The translations under genes were made by a program, and so were the position numbers. A stretch of DNA of 24,960 nt, from positions 1-24,960 of the forward strand of contig JACKEH010000062.1 of the NCBI GenBank assembly GCA_020633125.1, given 5' to 3'. The notes beneath the pieces are model-generated. The model saw nothing but the letters and a program-made list of their open reading frames with translations. It ran no database searches and was not told where the DNA came from. Origin of the DNA: Sandaracinus sp. (GTDB lineage Bacteria > Myxococcota_A > Polyangia > Polyangiales > Houyiibacteriaceae). Positions 14,370 through 22,723 of the stretch are shown piece by piece. Each line of letters starts with the position of its first letter. Position 1 is the stretch's first letter.

Positions 14370-16118
14370 ATGACCGAGGGACTGCTTCAACCGGCCACTG
14401 GACCGGATCCGAAGATCGGGATGGTCCTTCAGGACCGCTACCGCATCGTTCGCAAGCTGGGCGAAGGCGGCATGGGCGCCGTGTACGAGGGCGAGCACGT
14501 CCTCATCAAGCGCCGTGTGGCGATCAAGTGCCTGCACGGGCAGTTCGCCACGAACCCCGAGATCGTCGCGCGTTTCCACCGCGAAGCGCTCGCCGCCACC
14601 AGCATCGGCCATCAGAACATCATCGAGGTCACGGACATGGGCCGCTTCCCGGACGGGAGCGTGTTCATGGTCCTCGAGTTCCTCGAAGGCCGCGATTGGT
14701 CGAAGGACATCGACGAACAAGGCCCGCAGCCGCTCGGCAAGGTCGTGAAGATCACGACGCAGATCTGCGACGCCCTCACCGCCGCCCACGCCAAGGGCAT
14801 CATTCACCGCGACCTCAAGCCCGAGAACGTCTTCCTCATCGCGCGCGGTGGGGACCCGGACTTCGTGAAGGTGCTCGACTTCGGCATCTCGAAGTTCAAG
14901 GACTCGGGCGGTCCCGGCAAGGGCATGACCCAGACCGGCACCACGCTCGGCACGCCGTACTACATGGCCCCCGAGCAGGCGCAGGGAAAGAAAGACGTCG
15001 ACCACCGCGCCGACATCTATTCGCTCGGCGTCATGACCTTTCAGGCGCTGACCGGGCAGTACCCCTTCGACGACGAGTCCTATCCGATGCTCGTCCTGAA
15101 GATCTGCACCGAGCCGCCGCCGCCGCTGCGCCTCTACCGTCCCGACCTGCCCAAGGAGCTCGAGGACGTCGTGATGCGCATGCTCGCGAAGGATCCGAAC
15201 CAACGCTTCGCCGACTGCCAAGCGGTCAAGGTGGCGGTGGAGCCCTTCGCCGGCATCAGCGACGTGCCCGTCGTGGCCACGGACGCCCCCAGCACGGCGA
15301 ACCGGCCGCCCTCGATGTTGGGGGGCGCGGCCCACGCGGCGACCCAGACCCCGGATTCGCTGCCGTCGGCTCCCGTCGTGGCGGCCGCGTCCACCTCGGG
15401 ACGCGCGCTGACCCCGACGAACGCCACGCCGATGCCGGCGCCGGTGGTCCCGCACGCCGAAAGTGTCATTCGTCCTCCGAGCTCGTCGAAAGCCCCGCTC
15501 TTGGTCGGGATCGGCATTCTCGTCGCGCTGCTCGGCGTCGGGGGCGCGGTGATGCTCGGGGGCGGCGAGACGACGGCCGCGACCCCCCCGCCCGTGACCA
15601 CGCCTCCCGTGTCGCCCGAGCCGATCGGAGCGACGCCTCCGAGCCCGATGGAAGAGGCCCCCGTCACCCCGACCGCGGCCGACACGGTGGCGATCACGAT
15701 CAACACGGAGCCCGCGGACGCCGAGCTCTACCTCGACGGCGATCGGATCCCGAACCCCTTCCAGGGTCGGCTGCCGCAATCGACGGAGTCACGACGGCTC
15801 GAAGCGCGCAAGGACGGTTACCGGACCTTCGTGCAGGACTTGGTGCTGCGCTACGAGCAAACCGTGACGCTTCGCCTCGAACGGGGACGTGGCACCGACG
15901 ATCGTCGGGCCAGTCGCCGCGGCACGGAGCCGGCCGCGGAGACGATGACGACGACCACCACGACGATGGTCGCGACGATGGTCGAAGCGCCGATGGTCGA
16001 GGTCGCGGTCACACCGATGGTCGAAGCGCCGATGGTCGAGGCGCCGGCCGCGATGGATCCCGAGCCCGCGATGACCGAGCCGCCGCGCATGACGGACCTC
16101 GCGTCGATCATGCTCTGA
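14370..16118 (+). CDS. Transmembrane Ser/Thr protein kinase with C-terminal PEGA domain
   Basis: 582 residues. The cytosolic kinase domain spans about 24-285: glycine loop LGEGGMGAVYEG at 30-41, catalytic Lys53 in VAIK, HRDLKPEN at 146-153 with catalytic Asp148, DFG at 170-172, GTPYYMAPEQ at 194-203 and DIYSLGVM at 215-222. A Pro/Ala-rich linker leads to one transmembrane helix (APLLVGIGILVALLGVGGAVML, ~375-396), then a PEGA domain (~440-505; ITINTEPADAELYLDGDRI ... EARKDGYRTF) outside the membrane. The last ~55 residues are low complexity with a 13-residue tandem duplication of MVEAP-type units. This is a PknB-type envelope-sensing kinase. The ATG at 14370 is chosen because the Pro/Asp-rich pre-kinase segment begins there; the ribosome site is weak. 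It is divergent from the TPR-PEGA/MopE operon, a possible partner. Confidence 0.93.
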   Translation: MTEGLLQPATGPDPKIGMVLQDRYRIVRKLGEGGMGAVYEGEHVLIKRRVAIKCLHGQFATNPEIVARFHREALAATSIGHQNIIEVTDMGRFPDGSVFMVLEFLEGRDWSKDIDEQGPQPLGKVVKITTQICDALTAAHAKGIIHRDLKPENVFLIARGGDPDFVKVLDFGISKFKDSGGPGKGMTQTGTTLGTPYYMAPEQAQGKKDVDHRADIYSLGVMTFQALTGQYPFDDESYPMLVLKICTEPPPPLRLYRPDLPKELEDVVMRMLAKDPNQRFADCQAVKVAVEPFAGISDVPVVATDAPSTANRPPSMLGGAAHAATQTPDSLPSAPVVAAASTSGRALTPTNATPMPAPVVPHAESVIRPPSSSKAPLLVGIGILVALLGVGGAVMLGGGETTAATPPPVTTPPVSPEPIGATPPSPMEEAPVTPTAADTVAITINTEPADAELYLDGDRIPNPFQGRLPQSTESRRLEARKDGYRTFVQDLVLRYEQTVTLRLERGRGTDDRRASRRGTEPAAETMTTTTTTMVATMVEAPMVEVAVTPMVEAPMVEAPAAMDPEPAMTEPPRMTDLASIML

Positions 16119-16150
16119 GGCGCTCGGCGCGAGCGGATCGTCGCGCTCGG

Positions 16151-16168
16151 CCCGTGCCCGTGCCCGTG
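16151..16168 (+). repeat. Short hexanucleotide run (CCCGTG)3
   Basis: Three perfect CCCGTG units lie in the 136-bp gap after the kinase stop. Small, but a third example in this window of a six-base repeat in an intergenic position. Overlapping alternative small hairpins (CGCTC/GAGCG at 16121-16135 and CGAGCG/CGCTCG at 16130-16149) precede it. Confidence 0.7.
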
Positions 16169-16244
16169 CGCGAAGACTTCGTGCTCGAGGGAGGCGCACG
16201 CTCGTTCCACCGACGCACCACGCGGCCCGACGCAAGCAGAGCCC

Positions 16245-16280
16245 CCAAAAGAAAACGAGCGAGCCCGAAGGCCCGCTCGT
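16245..16280 (-). terminator. Intrinsic terminator with UUCG tetraloop, for the Ala/Gln-rich lipoprotein
   Basis: Read on the minus strand: ACGAGCG-GGCC, loop TTCG, GGCT-CGCTCGT, an 11-bp stem with one G-U pair, followed by TTTCTTTT. It sits about 20 bp after the stop of the minus-strand lipoprotein gene (16302). Its build is the same as that of the terminator at 10152-10187 although the stem sequence differs. Confidence 0.92.
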
Positions 16281-16301
16281 TCGTTTCTCGTTCGAGGTGC
16301 T

Positions 16302-16934
16302 TCAGCCGCCGAGCGAGGCCGCCGTCACCGACGCCAGCTCCGTGAAGCCGAGCGTGTAGGGCGAGTTCGTGCCGGCCTGGTAGCTGCCGATCCACACCTT
16401 GTACGTGCCGGCCGGGAAGGCCGCTTCGACGATCGGATCCGTGCCTTCGCCATCGTCGTTGCACACGTAGGTGCCGTCGGGCTTCTGGACGACGAGCGTC
16501 ACGTCGCCCTGGCTGTGCGCCATCACGCGAAGGTTCGCGAACGCGGTGCTGGCCACGAAGAGGTGGTCCGGCTGCTGCGTCACGAAGCCGTTGCAGCCCG
16601 CCTGCCACGTCGAGGCGTCGATGCTGCCGCCGCTGGTGCCGCTCGCCGTGTGCGGATCGGGCACGAAGCCCGCCGCGAGCTGAACGGTGCCGAAGTTGCT
16701 GGCACCGGCCGCCGCCGCACCCGCCGCCGCGCCGGCCTGCGCCGCCGCCGCCTGGGCCGCCGCCTGGGCCGCCGCCGCCTGCTGGGCCTGCTCACCGGCC
16801 TGCTCCGCGGCCATGTTCAGCTGCGCCTGGAGCTGGGCTCCGAGCGCCTCCGCCTGCTGCTGCGCTTCCTGCTCGTTTCCTCCGCCACAGCCGAGGCCGA
16901 GGAGGAGCGCGAGGCCAACGAGGCTCTTCTTCAT
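16302..16934 (-). CDS. Ala/Gln-rich lipoprotein with beta-rich C-terminal domain
   Basis: 210 residues. A lipobox (MKKSLVGLALLLGLGC, lipidation at Cys16) is followed by about 60 residues made almost only of Ala, Gln, Glu and Gly (for example AEQAGEQAQQAAAAQAAAQA), likely a long helix or coiled coil standing off the membrane. Residues ~80-205 form a compact domain with a probable disulfide (Cys114 in QAGCNGF and the Cys in YVCNDDGEG) and an ending FPAGTYKVWIGSYQAGTNSPYTLGFTEL, which resembles the beta-sandwich pre-peptidase C-terminal (PPC-like) pattern. The function is unknown; a periplasmic or outer-membrane lipoprotein with a ligand- or protein-binding head is the inference. AAGGAG lies just upstream of the ATG. 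It is single-gene, with its own terminator, and divergent from the DUF2760 gene. Confidence 0.88.
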   Translation of the reverse strand: MKKSLVGLALLLGLGCGGGNEQEAQQQAEALGAQLQAQLNMAAEQAGEQAQQAAAAQAAAQAAAAQAGAAAGAAAAGASNFGTVQLAAGFVPDPHTASGTSGGSIDASTWQAGCNGFVTQQPDHLFVASTAFANLRVMAHSQGDVTLVVQKPDGTYVCNDDGEGTDPIVEAAFPAGTYKVWIGSYQAGTNSPYTLGFTELASVTAASLGG

Positions 16935-17174
16935 GGATGTTCTCCTTGTGCTTCCGCGAGCGGCGTCTGGCGCCGCATGGGACAGTTCCGACGAGCCCGG
17001 CCCGCCGGAAACGGGGCCCCCGTATACCACCGCGCGGGGCGCGTGGTCGACGGGGGCGGTCGTGCTAACAGTCTCCCGCTCGGCGTGGCCCCGAGCGGCG
17101 CGGAAGCATTCCGCGTCGTTCGACGTCGCACCGAGCGACCGGTCGGCGACCGCCGACGGCCCGAGGAGATACGA
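16935..17174. promoter_or_regulatory. Divergent intergenic region, lipoprotein / DUF2760-Hsp70 operon
   Basis: 240 bp between divergent genes. The clearest structure is an imperfect palindrome near 17023-17046 (ACCAC-C-GCGC-GGG-GCGC-GTGGT, one bulged base), a candidate operator or hairpin. No CIRCE (TTAGCACTC-type) element, which might be expected for an Hsp70 operon, is visible. Confidence 0.35.
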
Positions 17175-17759
17175 GTGTCCGACCCGAAGCCTTCCTTCTT
17201 CGTTCGACTCTGGATCGCGTTCGTCGCCCCCTGGCGTGTGCTCTTTTCCGCCGACTTCGGCGCTGGCGTGCAGCGCCTGATGAGCGGCGCCCCGGCGCTC
17301 CCACCGCCCGAGGCCCCCAAGCCCGAGCCGGTGCCCGAGCCCGAGCCGCCGAAGCCGGAGCCCCCCCGCATCGAGCGCGCACCCGTGGACGCGGCGCTTC
17401 AGCTCCTCGCCCTCTTCCAGCGTGAGGGCCGCTTCGTCGACTTCCTGGAAGAAGACGTCGCGTCGTTCAGCGACGAAGAGATCGGCGCCGCCGCCCGCGT
17501 GGTCCACGAAGGCTGCCGCAAGGCCGTCCGCGAGCACTTCACGCTCGCCCCCGTGAAGGACGACGAAGAGGGCACCTCGATCGAGGTCCCGAAGGGCTTC
17601 GACGCCCACACGATCCGCCTCACGGGCAACGTGGTCGGCGAGCCGCCGTTCCGCGGCACCCTCCAGCACCGCGGCTGGAAGGCGACCCGCGCCGAGCTGC
17701 CGAAGCTCACCGAGGAGCACGACGTGTTGGTGATCGCGCCCGCCGAGGTGGAGCTGTGA
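17175..17759 (+). CDS. DUF2760 domain protein
   Basis: 194 residues from a GTG start with GAGGAG seven bases upstream, a strong ribosome site that decides the start. The N-terminus has a hydrophobic, aromatic segment (SFFVRLWIAFVAPWRVLF, residues 7-24), a Pro/Glu-rich linker (~40-65, repeated PEP-type units), then the conserved domain (~72-194): LQLLALFQREGRFVDFLEED, FSDEEIGAAARVVHEGCRKA, and a beta part ending HRGWKATRAELPKLTE. This matches DUF2760, a family that I recall lying directly upstream of Hsp70-like genes, as it does here (37 bp gap). The N-terminal segment could anchor the pair to the membrane. A co-chaperone or regulator of the adjacent Hsp70 is the inference; no activity is known to me. 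Confidence 0.87.
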   Translation: MSDPKPSFFVRLWIAFVAPWRVLFSADFGAGVQRLMSGAPALPPPEAPKPEPVPEPEPPKPEPPRIERAPVDAALQLLALFQREGRFVDFLEEDVASFSDEEIGAAARVVHEGCRKAVREHFTLAPVKDDEEGTSIEVPKGFDAHTIRLTGNVVGEPPFRGTLQHRGWKATRAELPKLTEEHDVLVIAPAEVEL

Positions 17760-17796
17760 TCGTCCTTCGAGCCCTGACCGACCGAGTGGAGAACTG

Positions 17797-19638
17797 ATGT
17801 CGGAAAAGAAGACCACCGCGTCGTACGCGATCGGCGTCGACCTCGGCACCACGCACTGCGCCCTCTCCTACGTCGACCTCGACCTGAGCGAAGGCGAAGA
17901 GGTCGCGCAGCAGGTGCTCGCGTTGCCTCAAGCGGTCGCGCCGGGCGAGCTCGAGGAGCGCATGCTCCTGCCGAGCTTCCTCTACCTGCCGCACCCGCAG
18001 GAGCTGCCGCCCGGAGCCGCCGCGCTCCCGTGGAACCCGACGCCGGCTTACGTCGTCGGCGAGATCGCACGTCGCCTCGGCGCCCAGACGCCGCTCCGGC
18101 TCGTGTCGTCCGCCAAGAGCTGGCTGTGCCATCCGGGTGTCGACCGCAAGGGCGCGATCCTTCCGACCGACGCGCCCGAAGAGGTCTCGCGCCTCTCGCC
18201 CTTCGCGGCGAGCGTGCAGTACCTCGCGCACCTTCGCGACGCGTGGAACCACGCGCACCCCGACGCGCCCTTCGGCGAGCAAGACGTCGTGCTCACGGTG
18301 CCGGCGAGCTTCGATCCCGCCGCGCGCGAGCTCACCGCCGAAGCCGCGAAGGCCGCCGGTTACCACCGCCTGACCTTGCTCGAAGAGCCGCAGTCCGCGC
18401 TCTACGCCTGGATCGAGCAGACCCACGGCGCGTGGCGCGAGCACGTGAAGGTCGGTGACGTGATCCTCGTCGTCGACGTCGGCGGTGGCACCACCGACTT
18501 CTCGCTCATCGCGGTGCACGAGAAGGAAGGCAACCTCGCCCTCGAGCGAGTCGCGGTCGGCGAGCACATCCTGCTCGGCGGCGACAACATGGATCTCGCG
18601 CTCGCGTACGTCGTCGCGCAGAAGCTCGAGGGCCAAGGCAAGAAGCTCGACGCCTGGCAGCTTCGCGCGCTCACCCACGGTTGCCGTCACGCCAAGGAGC
18701 AGCTGCTCGGCGACCACCCGCCCGAGGCGGTGCCGCTCGTCGTGCCGAGCCGCGGCAGCAAGCTCATCGGCGGCACGCTCCGCACCGAGCTCACCCTCGA
18801 CGAGGTGCGCCGCACCTTGCTCGAAGGTTTCTTCCCCGACGTGACGGTCGACGCGAAGCCGGCCTCGCGTGCGCGTGGCGCGCTCACCCAGCTCGGCCTG
18901 CCCTACGCCCAAGACGCGGCGGTCACGCGCCACCTCGCGGCGTTCCTCTCGCGGCAGCTCGGCGCCACCGCGGAGCTCGGCTTTCCGAGCAAGGAAGGCG
19001 CGCGTTTCCTTCACCCGACCGCGATCCTCTTCAACGGCGGCGTGCTCAAGGCGAGCGCGATCGCGGACCGCGTGACGAAGGTCTTGAACGCGTGGCTCGG
19101 CGCCGACGGCGCACCCGAAGCGCGCGTGCTCGACGGCGCGGACCTCGACGGCGCCGTCGCACGCGGCGCGGCCTACTACGGCTACGCGCGTCTCGGCGGT
19201 GGCGTGCGCATTCGCGGCGGCATGGCGCAGGCGTTCTACGTCGGCGTCGAGACCGCGATGCCCGCGGTGCCCGGCATCGAGCCGCCCGTGCATGCGCTCT
19301 GCGTCGCGCCCTTCGGCCTCGAAGAAGGCTCGACCGCGCCCTCGCCTCCCCAAGAGCTCGGCCTCGTGGTCGGCGAGCCGGTGCGCTTCCGCTTCTTCGC
19401 CAGCTCGGTGCGTCGCGACGACGTGCCGGGCGCGCTCCTCGAGCGTTGGCGCGACGACGAGATCGTCGAGCTCGGCGCCATCGAAGCGGAGCTGCCCACG
19501 CAAGGCCGCCACGGCGGCGACGTGGTCCCCGTTCGGCTTCGCGCGCGCGTCAGCGAGCTCGGCACGCTCGTGCTCGAAGCGCTCCCGCGTCAGGGCGACG
19601 AAGTCTGGAAGGTCGAGCTCGACGTTCGCGAAGCCTGA
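17797..19638 (+). CDS. Hsp70-family (DnaK-like) protein
   Basis: 613 residues. The ATPase domain is clear: phosphate-1 motif GVDLGTTHCALSYVD (13-27), VPASFDPAARELT (168-180), LLEEPQSALYAW (194-205), phosphate-2 DVGGGTTDFSLI (227-238), GGDNMD (261-266) and adenosine-binding FNGGVLK (412-418). The C-terminal ~150 residues are beta-rich (GEPVRFRFFASSVRRDD) but do not resemble the DnaK substrate-binding domain and lid, and there is no DnaK-type C-terminal tail. So this is a divergent Hsp70 relative rather than the housekeeping DnaK, and no dnaJ or grpE is adjacent. GGAG precedes the ATG by six bases. It is probably co-transcribed with the DUF2760 gene. Substrates are unknown. Confidence 0.92.
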   Translation: MSEKKTTASYAIGVDLGTTHCALSYVDLDLSEGEEVAQQVLALPQAVAPGELEERMLLPSFLYLPHPQELPPGAAALPWNPTPAYVVGEIARRLGAQTPLRLVSSAKSWLCHPGVDRKGAILPTDAPEEVSRLSPFAASVQYLAHLRDAWNHAHPDAPFGEQDVVLTVPASFDPAARELTAEAAKAAGYHRLTLLEEPQSALYAWIEQTHGAWREHVKVGDVILVVDVGGGTTDFSLIAVHEKEGNLALERVAVGEHILLGGDNMDLALAYVVAQKLEGQGKKLDAWQLRALTHGCRHAKEQLLGDHPPEAVPLVVPSRGSKLIGGTLRTELTLDEVRRTLLEGFFPDVTVDAKPASRARGALTQLGLPYAQDAAVTRHLAAFLSRQLGATAELGFPSKEGARFLHPTAILFNGGVLKASAIADRVTKVLNAWLGADGAPEARVLDGADLDGAVARGAAYYGYARLGGGVRIRGGMAQAFYVGVETAMPAVPGIEPPVHALCVAPFGLEEGSTAPSPPQELGLVVGEPVRFRFFASSVRRDDVPGALLERWRDDEIVELGAIEAELPTQGRHGGDVVPVRLRARVSELGTLVLEALPRQGDEVWKVELDVREA

Positions 19639-19666
19639 TCGACCGAATCACTCCCTCGAATCCCAC

Positions 19667-19693
19667 GAATCGCCCGCCTCGAGCGGGCGATTC
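19667..19693 (+). terminator. Perfect 11-bp hairpin after the Hsp70 gene, likely terminator
   Basis: GAATCGCCCGC, five-base loop, GCGGGCGATTC: a perfect GC-rich stem 29 bp past the Hsp70 stop. There is no strong T-run after it (TTCCCGTTCC), so it may be a weak intrinsic terminator or a 3' stabilising hairpin. Confidence 0.6.
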
Positions 19694-19812
19694 CCGTTCC
19701 GCCCACCCCGTCTGGCGGATTGTCCGGAAGTCCGGCAGGCTCCCGACATTCGAGAGAATCGGTCGACGTCCGCAGGCGAAGACCTCATGTTCATCGACAA
19801 CGGAAGATTCCG

Positions 19813-20682
19813 GTGACTCACGAAGTCGCAGCCGAGGACGAGATCGCACCCGGCGCCGTCCTGCAAGATCGCTATCGGGTCGATCGCCGCTTCGCGGTAG
19901 GCGGAATGTCCGTGCTCTACCGCGGGGTCGATTTGCAGACCGATCGCGACATCGCGGTGAAGGTTCTCCCTTCGCGTCTTCGAACCAAACGTCTGGCCGC
20001 CCGCTTCGAGCGCGAGGCCCGAATGGCCATCGGAGTGCGCCACCCGAACTGGGTCGTGACCCACGCCGCCGGCTCGCTCGAATCCGGCACGCCTTTCCTG
20101 GTCATGGAGCTGCTCGAAGGCGAGACCGTCTACGACCGCCTCCGCTACGACGGACCCTTCGGGCTCGAGCCCGCGATCGACATCCTCTGCGCGGTGCTCG
20201 ACGGCGTTCACGCCGCGCATCAGCACAGCATCATCCACCGCGACCTGAAGCCCTCGAACGTCTTTCTGACGAACGGCGGCGCGGTGAAGCTCATCGACTT
20301 CGGTCTCTCGAAAGACCTCGGCAGCCTGGAAGACCGCACGATGGTCACGGGCCCCGGCGAAGCGCTCGGCACCCCGAGCTACATGTCGCCCGAGCAGGTG
20401 CTCGCGGAAGACGTCGACCCGCGCACGGACATGTGGGGCGCGGGCGTGCTCTTCTACGAGATGATCACCGGTCAGCGCGCCTTCCCCCGTTGCGAGGGCG
20501 GCGTGCAAGACACCTTCACGATGGTGCTCGAGCAAGAGCCGGTGCTGGCGACGGAACGAAATCCCGCCCTTCCCTTCGGCGTGAACCGCCTCTTGGCGCG
20601 CGCGCTGCAAAAGGAGAAGGAAGACCGTTTCGCGACGATCGCGGAGCTTCGCGAAGCGCTCGTCGCGCTTCGTCCGGGCTGA
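19813..20682 (+). CDS. Soluble Ser/Thr protein kinase (kinase domain only)
   Basis: 289 residues from GTG 19813, with GGAAG seven bases upstream; a longer frame from a TTG at 19720 is possible but adds Arg-rich non-conserved sequence. Nearly the whole protein is kinase domain: Lys50 in IAVKVL, HRDLKPSN at 142-149 with Asp144, DFG at 162-164, GTPSYMSPEQ at 186-195 and TDMWGAGVLFYEM at 205-217. The glycine loop reads FAVGGMSVLYRG, in which the first Gly of GxGxxG is Ala and the last is Ser; catalytic Lys and both Asp remain, so activity is likely kept. There is no transmembrane segment or sensor domain, so it is cytosolic and likely activated by a partner. A 9-codon frame (19787-19816) overlaps the start as GTGA. 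Its target is unknown. Confidence 0.92.
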   Translation: MTHEVAAEDEIAPGAVLQDRYRVDRRFAVGGMSVLYRGVDLQTDRDIAVKVLPSRLRTKRLAARFEREARMAIGVRHPNWVVTHAAGSLESGTPFLVMELLEGETVYDRLRYDGPFGLEPAIDILCAVLDGVHAAHQHSIIHRDLKPSNVFLTNGGAVKLIDFGLSKDLGSLEDRTMVTGPGEALGTPSYMSPEQVLAEDVDPRTDMWGAGVLFYEMITGQRAFPRCEGGVQDTFTMVLEQEPVLATERNPALPFGVNRLLARALQKEKEDRFATIAELREALVALRPG

Positions 20683-21011
20683 CGATCTGCGGCGCTCGCG
20701 CGACGCGTCCCTCACGAGCCGCCGAGCGCGCGACTCCGATCGAACCATTCACGCGTCGAGACCCTGTTCGGCTCGGTTCGTGACCGGTGCGCCGGAGTGG
20801 CGCGATCACCGCCTTTGAGTGATCCTCCTCTCCGCTCGATCAATCGTGGATCGCGTGCCGAACGAAACGGCAGGGATTCCACATCCCGCCAAATCCACGA
20901 AACCGATGTTTCCGAGGCGAAATCCCACGCGGGATGGAAAACGGCCGACCTCCCGAACGACGTCTTCCCGACGTCACGCGTCGACGCAGACGCCTCACTT
21001 CTCAGGAACGC
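20683..21011. other. 329-bp intergenic region between the kinase and the VWA lipoprotein
   Basis: No convincing gene. Three small inverted repeats are visible: GATCAC/GTGATC (20804-20824, nine-base loop), GGC-A-GGGAT / ATCCC-GCC (20869-20890, one bulge) and ATCCC/GGGAT (20922-20935, four-base loop). The last two share the same arm sequence and could be operator half-sites or hairpins for the downstream gene. The stretch from about 20850 to 20940 is less GC-rich than the surroundings, as expected for a promoter, but I cannot place -35/-10 boxes reliably. Confidence 0.5.
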
Positions 21012-22661
21012 ATGCGCCCTTCCCTCGCTCTTTCTTTCCTGTTCTTCCTCGGGGCTTGCCCCGCGAACGACACACCCGCCGGCACGGCCTGCGAGCGCGA
21101 CGGGGATTGCACCGGAGGCGTCTGCGTCGACGTCGGGGAGGCGCGGGCCTGCACGGCCGCCTGCACGAGCGACGAGGAGTGCACCGCGGGATGGACCTGT
21201 GGCGACGCGCTCTGCCGCTGCGACGCGGAGCCGGAGCGCTGCAACGACGGCGACGACGATTGCGACGGCCTCGTCGACGAAGGCTGCGAGACCCCGCCCC
21301 CCGCGCTCGGATGCGACGGATCGCTCGATTGTTTTTCGCTGAGCCCGAGCGCCGACCAGCTCGATCTTCTCTTCGTGATCGACAACTCCGGATCGATGGC
21401 CCAGGAGCAGAACGCGTTCCTTCGCGAGCTGCCCCGTGTGTTCCGCGCGCTCACGACCGGCGACGTGAACGCAGACGGCACACCCGAGGCCCACCCGGTT
21501 CTCGACGTTCGTGTCGGCGTGGTCACCACCGACATGGGCACCGGCGGTGCCACGGTTCCGACCTGTTCCGAATCGGCCTTCGGAGACGACGGAGTGTTGC
21601 TCGCGCGCGGCAACACCTCTCGAACCGGGTGCGCCGCGACGCAGCCGAGCTTCTTCGAGTTCCAACAGAGCGGCGCGAGCGAAGTTGCCGCGGACCTCGC
21701 GTGCGTCGCCGGCATGGGCACCGACGGTTGCGGTTTCGAGCAGCAGCTCGAGGCGGCGCTCAAGGCCGTCACCCCCAGCACCTCGGCGCTCCGATTCGAA
21801 GCAGGAACGGTCGGACACGCGGACGGCGCCAACGCGGGCCTCTTCCGGGCGGAGGACGCCCTCGGGCACACCGCTCTGGCGATCGTCCTGCTGACCGAAG
21901 AAGAAGATTGCTCGGCGCTCGACTCGTCCGTCTTCGATCCGAGCTCCACCGAGTTCGAGGGCGACCTCAACCTCCGATGCTTCCGCTACGGAGACCCCGC
22001 GCTCGGCGTCGTGCACCCCGTCGAACGTTTCGTCGACGGCCTGCTCGCGACCCGCCGCGACCCGAGCCTGCTCGCCGTCGGCGGCATCGTGGGCATTCCC
22101 GAGACGACGAGCCCGGCGCCTGGCACCGAGGCCGATTGGGACGCGATCCTCGCGCACCCCGACATGCAGGAGATGCCCGATCCGAGCATGCCCTCGCGCC
22201 TTCGACCCTCGTGTGACCGAACCGACGAAGCCGGTGACCGGTCGCTCGCGCTCCCGCCGCGCCGCATCGTGCGTGTGCTCGAAGGGCTGGACCTAGCGGG
22301 GGCGAACGCCACCGTGCAGTCGATTTGCCGCGACGACTTCGGACCGGCGTGGAACGGCCTGCTTTCGAGCATCGGCGACGCCGTGACGTCCTGCTTCGCG
22401 CGCACGATTCCCACCACGGAAGGCGCGTGCACCCTGGTCGAGACGCTGCCCCCGACGGCGCGTTGCTCGGAGCTCGCCGGCCGTCGCTTTCGCGAGCGCG
22501 TGACCGACCTTCGCGGGGAGGTCGTCGAGATCTGCGAGCTCTCCGCGGACGCCTGGACGTACGTCGAGGACGCGACGAGCTGCCCGGTCGCGCGACCGAA
22601 CCGGGTCGACATCGACGGGCGAGTCGAACGCGCGGCCTACCGATTGGAGTGCGCGCGCTGA
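21012..22661 (+). CDS. VWA-like domain lipoprotein with one MopE-type motif
   Basis: 549 residues. A lipoprotein signal (MRPSLALSFLFFLGAC, lipidation at Cys16) precedes a Cys-rich region with CERDGDCTGGVC and CTSDEECTAGWTC modules. A single MopE-type calcium motif follows (CNDGDDDCDGLVDEGC, residues 77-92). A von Willebrand A-like domain starts at about 117 (DLLFVIDNSGSM), whose Asp124-x-Ser126-x-Ser128 is the metal-ion-dependent adhesion site. The rest is Cys-containing extracellular sequence (several Cys pairs, for example TDGCGFEQQLEAALKAV and EEEDCSALDSSVFDP). It is probably displayed on the envelope and binds metal-dependent ligands; such lipoproteins are common in myxobacteria and mostly uncharacterised. 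ATG 21012 with AGGA upstream fits the signal peptide; an upstream in-frame ATG at 20934 would add an Arg-rich tail before it and is rejected. Confidence 0.9.
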   Translation: MRPSLALSFLFFLGACPANDTPAGTACERDGDCTGGVCVDVGEARACTAACTSDEECTAGWTCGDALCRCDAEPERCNDGDDDCDGLVDEGCETPPPALGCDGSLDCFSLSPSADQLDLLFVIDNSGSMAQEQNAFLRELPRVFRALTTGDVNADGTPEAHPVLDVRVGVVTTDMGTGGATVPTCSESAFGDDGVLLARGNTSRTGCAATQPSFFEFQQSGASEVAADLACVAGMGTDGCGFEQQLEAALKAVTPSTSALRFEAGTVGHADGANAGLFRAEDALGHTALAIVLLTEEEDCSALDSSVFDPSSTEFEGDLNLRCFRYGDPALGVVHPVERFVDGLLATRRDPSLLAVGGIVGIPETTSPAPGTEADWDAILAHPDMQEMPDPSMPSRLRPSCDRTDEAGDRSLALPPRRIVRVLEGLDLAGANATVQSICRDDFGPAWNGLLSSIGDAVTSCFARTIPTTEGACTLVETLPPTARCSELAGRRFRERVTDLRGEVVEICELSADAWTYVEDATSCPVARPNRVDIDGRVERAAYRLECAR

Positions 22662-22723
22662 AGCGTCCTGCGGGCGGCGCGAACGTACGGCGAACCAAAC
22701 GGGAGCAGCGCCCCCGAGCATGT

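Noticed and set aside
16935..17174. CIRCE or other heat-shock operator upstream of DUF2760-Hsp70
   Set aside because: No TTAGCACTC-N9-GAGTGCTAA-like sequence is present.
17707..19512. Minus-strand open frame opposite Hsp70
   Set aside because: Shadow of the Hsp70 coding strand; no motifs.
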